A stretch of 35,796 bases of DNA, taken from contig JAMPHV010000016.1 of the NCBI GenBank assembly GCA_023663265.1, positions 1 through 35,796 of the forward strand. Direction: 5' to 3'. Of this stretch, positions 33,477 through 35,796 are shown piece by piece. Made by a program: the position numbers and the translations under genes. The notes below the pieces were generated by a model. That model did no database searches and had not been told where the DNA came from. It worked only from the letters and a program-made list of their open reading frames with translations. This stretch comes from Bacteroides sp. Its GTDB lineage: Bacteria > Bacillota > Clostridia > Oscillospirales > Ruminococcaceae. Each line of letters begins with the position of its first letter. The first letter of the stretch is position 1.

Positions 33477-34661
33477 ATGAAATTGCCTTCCGCAGAGGAT
33501 TTCTTTTCCTTTGAAATAAACGACAGCGAATTTTTGCGCGCCTACCGCGGAATACAGTCGGGAAAGGAAAAGGCGGTAAATTCATATACCGAGCTTTGCA
33601 AAACGCTGCTTTTAAACAATAAAACACTGAGCGGATATGTTCACGATACTCTCATTTATTCGGAGCAGCCGCTGATCGAAAGGTATGTTAAGGAAAAGGA
33701 CCTCCGCATATTGTCGGCGATAAGCTACGACATTGAAAGAATAAAGGAGATATGCGGGCTCAAAGCCTCGGATATAAAAAAATACCTTTCGGAGACCGTG
33801 GGCAGAGATATGTCCGCGCTTCCCGAATACGAAAAAGGCGAATTTGCCTATACCGCGGAGTATTTTATCGACCGCTGCGCCGAAAACGGAAGCGGGATAT
33901 TTGCACGCTATAAGGCTTTCAGCTGCCTTGATTCGGAAAAAAGGCTTGTACCCGTGGCTAAGCCCGATCCCATACGGCTTTCGGACCTCAAGCGGTACGA
34001 GGCTCAGAGAAAGCAGATCGTTGACAACACCTATTGCTTTATCAACAATAAGCCCGCAAGCAACGTCCTTCTGTACGGCGACAGGGGAACGGGAAAATCC
34101 AGCACCATAAAGGCGCTGCTGAACGAATATCCGACGCTTAGGATAGTTCAGCTCGACAAAAGGCAGATATCTGCCATTTTCGGCTTATATGAAAGACTTT
34201 CCTCGGTTCCGCTCCATTTTATCGTATTTATAGACGATCTGTGCTTTTCCGAGGACGACGACGGATTTTTTGTGCTTAAGCAGGCGCTTGAGGGCTCTCT
34301 GACCGCAAAGCCCGACAATGTGCTTATTTATGCCACTACCAACCGCCGCCATATCATAAAGGAGACAGCCGCCAACCGCGTGGAAAACTATGTTCACAAA
34401 AGCGACGCGGTGGACGACAATATGTCCCTGTCGGAGAGGTTCGGCTTATTTGTTACCTTTACGGCTCCCAATAAGGAGCAGTTTGTTGACATAGCAAGAA
34501 AAATAGCCTTGGACAGAGGAATAAATCTTGACGAGGAAGCCTTTGCGGCGGGCGTTGAGCGTTTCGCTCTCAAGCGCGGCGGACGTTCCCCGAGAATAGC
34601 CCGACAGTATGTGGATATGCTCGAGGGCAGGCTTACGCTGGGATTATCTCTTGACGATTGA
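33477..34661 (+). CDS. DUF815-family AAA+ ATPase
   Basis: The product has 394 residues. An N-terminal helical region of about 190 residues precedes an AAA+ core: Walker A GDRGTGKSS near 202, Walker B FIVFIDDLCF near 244 and a sensor-1-like YATTNRRHII near 280. The SLSERFGLFVTFTAPNKEQF block is typical of DUF815 proteins. These are MoxR/DnaC-like ATPases of unknown job. The gene begins 5 bases after dusB, with AAAGGA as ribosome binding site, so it shares the bipA-dusB transcript. Confidence 0.88.
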   Translation: MKLPSAEDFFSFEINDSEFLRAYRGIQSGKEKAVNSYTELCKTLLLNNKTLSGYVHDTLIYSEQPLIERYVKEKDLRILSAISYDIERIKEICGLKASDIKKYLSETVGRDMSALPEYEKGEFAYTAEYFIDRCAENGSGIFARYKAFSCLDSEKRLVPVAKPDPIRLSDLKRYEAQRKQIVDNTYCFINNKPASNVLLYGDRGTGKSSTIKALLNEYPTLRIVQLDKRQISAIFGLYERLSSVPLHFIVFIDDLCFSEDDDGFFVLKQALEGSLTAKPDNVLIYATTNRRHIIKETAANRVENYVHKSDAVDDNMSLSERFGLFVTFTAPNKEQFVDIARKIALDRGINLDEEAFAAGVERFALKRGGRSPRIARQYVDMLEGRLTLGLSLDD

Positions 34662-34691
34662 TAATACCCGCATAGAAGGGATCGAAAAAAT

Positions 34692-35621
34692 ATGATAAAT
34701 ATCAAAAAAATACTTTGCTGTTTTCTGACCGCAGTGGTTTTAACGACTTTTTCCGCCTGCAAAAGGGAAGAGGAGCAGCCTACCGTCGAGACCGAAACGA
34801 CGACCGCCGAGGCGGAGCCCGAGCCTTACCCCATTACGATAAACGACGTTGAGATAGCCGCCAAGCCCGAAAGGGTGGTTTGTCTTTCTCCCGCCATTGG
34901 GGAAATAATTTTTGAGATGGGCTACGGAGCTTCGGTCATCGGAAGAAGCGGCTACTGTCAATATCCCGAGGAAATACTTTCCGCAAGGAACGTGGGAAGC
35001 ACCGCAAATCCCGATATAAACGCCATAACGGACCTGATGCCCAATTTGGTCATCACCTCCACGCCCATAGCCTCCAAGGACATTTTTACTATGGAGCAGG
35101 CTGGAATAGCTACGCTTATAATCCCCGCGCCCACCACTCTCGAGGGCTTCGCTTCCGTATACAACGCCTTGGGCTTGATATACGAGGGAATGTTCACCGG
35201 CATTGAAAGGGGCGAGGAGGCTTATTCGGGCATATCCAAGCTTTTGGGAAATACGGAGGCGGTAAATATCGGAAAATTTGTTTACGTTACCGAAAACCTT
35301 TCCGTTGCGGGCGGGAACACCTTTGAAAGCGCGGTCCTGTCCTGCTTCGGCACAAATGCCGCCAAGGAGGGCACAGGCTACGGCTACGACAAGCAGCAGC
35401 TTTTGGATACCCCTCCCGACGTTATTCTGCTGAACAGCAAATACTCAAGAGCCGATCTGTTGGAGGACGAGGTTTTATCTCAGCTTGACGCGGTCATTAA
35501 TTACCATATAATCTATATCGACAACATCTTTTTTGAAAGACCGACCGCAAGGCTCTCCGAGCTGATAAACACACTCCTTGCGGATTATAAAAAGCTTGGT
35601 GATGATGTTACTATGGAATAA
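34692..35621 (+). CDS. Fe-siderophore/B12-type substrate-binding lipoprotein
   Basis: The product has 309 residues. The lipoprotein signal MINIKKILCCFLTAVVLTTFSAC ends at Cys23, followed by a Glu/Thr-rich linker. The Periplasmic_binding_2 fold is recognised by PERVVCLSPAIGEIIFEMGYGASVIGRSGYCQYP, then NPDINAITDLMPNLVI and DTPPDVILLNSKYSRADLL. It resembles BtuF/FecB-type receptors for cobalamin or iron chelates. No permease or ATPase gene follows; the frame is followed by the inverted repeat and the window ends. It may work with an importer elsewhere. AAGGGA about 11 bases before the ATG is a modest ribosome binding site. Confidence 0.85.
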   Translation: MINIKKILCCFLTAVVLTTFSACKREEEQPTVETETTTAEAEPEPYPITINDVEIAAKPERVVCLSPAIGEIIFEMGYGASVIGRSGYCQYPEEILSARNVGSTANPDINAITDLMPNLVITSTPIASKDIFTMEQAGIATLIIPAPTTLEGFASVYNALGLIYEGMFTGIERGEEAYSGISKLLGNTEAVNIGKFVYVTENLSVAGGNTFESAVLSCFGTNAAKEGTGYGYDKQQLLDTPPDVILLNSKYSRADLLEDEVLSQLDAVINYHIIYIDNIFFERPTARLSELINTLLADYKKLGDDVTME

Positions 35622-35636
35622 ACGGAAATAACCTTT

Positions 35637-35796
35637 AAGTTTCCCCAAAAACCCTTTTAATAATTGCGCTTAATATAACACTTGATTTTTATAAAAGTGT
35701 GATTTACTAATTCTTAAAAATTCATATTATGTGATGTTCTCTTATTCTCGGAAGCGAGAGCAGCGCGCCTCCCGCGGGGCTTAAGGTGACACCAAA
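35637..35796 (-). repeat. Dispersed intergenic repeat, right copy (inverted)
   Basis: Reverse complement of the family at 58-239: AAGTTTCCCC, TTGCGCTTAA, TATAAAAG, CATATTATGTGATGTT, CGGAAGCGAG, GGGGCTTAAGGTGACACC in this order. The window ends inside the copy, in the GGTGTCACC core. The two copies face inwards across about 35 kb. No ORF is seen in it. Confidence 0.8.

Overview
The window looks like chromosomal DNA of a monoderm Firmicute, most likely a gut-type clostridium (Oscillospiraceae/Ruminococcus-like). This is an inference. It rests on strong AGGAGG-type ribosome binding sites, frequent TTG/GTG starts, sigma-A promoters (several with an extended -10), ClpC, BipA and a Zn-ABC operon, and a type IV pilus (T4P) locus with no outer-membrane secretin (PilQ) or PilP gene. 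No rRNA, tRNA or CRISPR was seen.

Layout. (1) 1-2284: a dispersed-repeat copy, then aspartate kinase and a protein of a phage-associated conserved family. (2) 2371-16970: the T4P locus. A strong promoter and a foldable leader RNA precede pilC, a pilM-pilN fusion and pilO. Next come a 163-bp MITE-like element and three pilin-like genes: a 722-residue GspK/PilX-like protein without Glu5 and two minor pilins. They are followed by an Rpn-type nuclease, a divergent prepilin peptidase (pilD), a DinJ/YafQ-type toxin-antitoxin pair, pilB, pilT, the probable major pilin with its own strong promoter, and one more pilin. (3) 16971-19515: a second Rpn-family nuclease bracketed by 7-bp tandem repeats, then a PrsA-like foldase lipoprotein. 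(4) 19559-22533: a Fur-family regulator (probably Zur) and znuA-znuC-znuB, controlled by a perfect 35-bp palindrome over the promoter. (5) 22573-26521: a large cytoplasmic GH2 glycosidase with its own promoter and palindrome, and a small PAS protein. (6) 26552-35621: housekeeping genes (ppa, maf, clpC on the minus strand), an untracked 51-residue Cys/Gly-rich peptide, bipA/typA, dusB, a DUF815-like ATPase and an orphan Fe/B12-type binding lipoprotein. (7) 35637-35796: a second copy of the left-end repeat in inverted orientation.

How it works together. The T4P locus encodes a nearly complete Gram-positive pilus machine. PilD processes prepilins, PilB and PilT extend and retract, PilC is the platform, and the PilMN fusion with PilO forms the alignment complex. 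The three pilin-like genes at 6493-10325 probably form the tip-initiation complex, and 15687 encodes the shaft pilin. Insertions (MITE, nuclease genes, toxin-antitoxin) sit between its transcription units. The less usual points are the structured leader before pilC, the GspL-like PilM-PilN fusion, the very large GspK-like tip candidate, the hairpin between major and minor pilin genes, the Cys-rich peptide sharing a palindromic operator with clpC, and the inverted repeats at the window ends.
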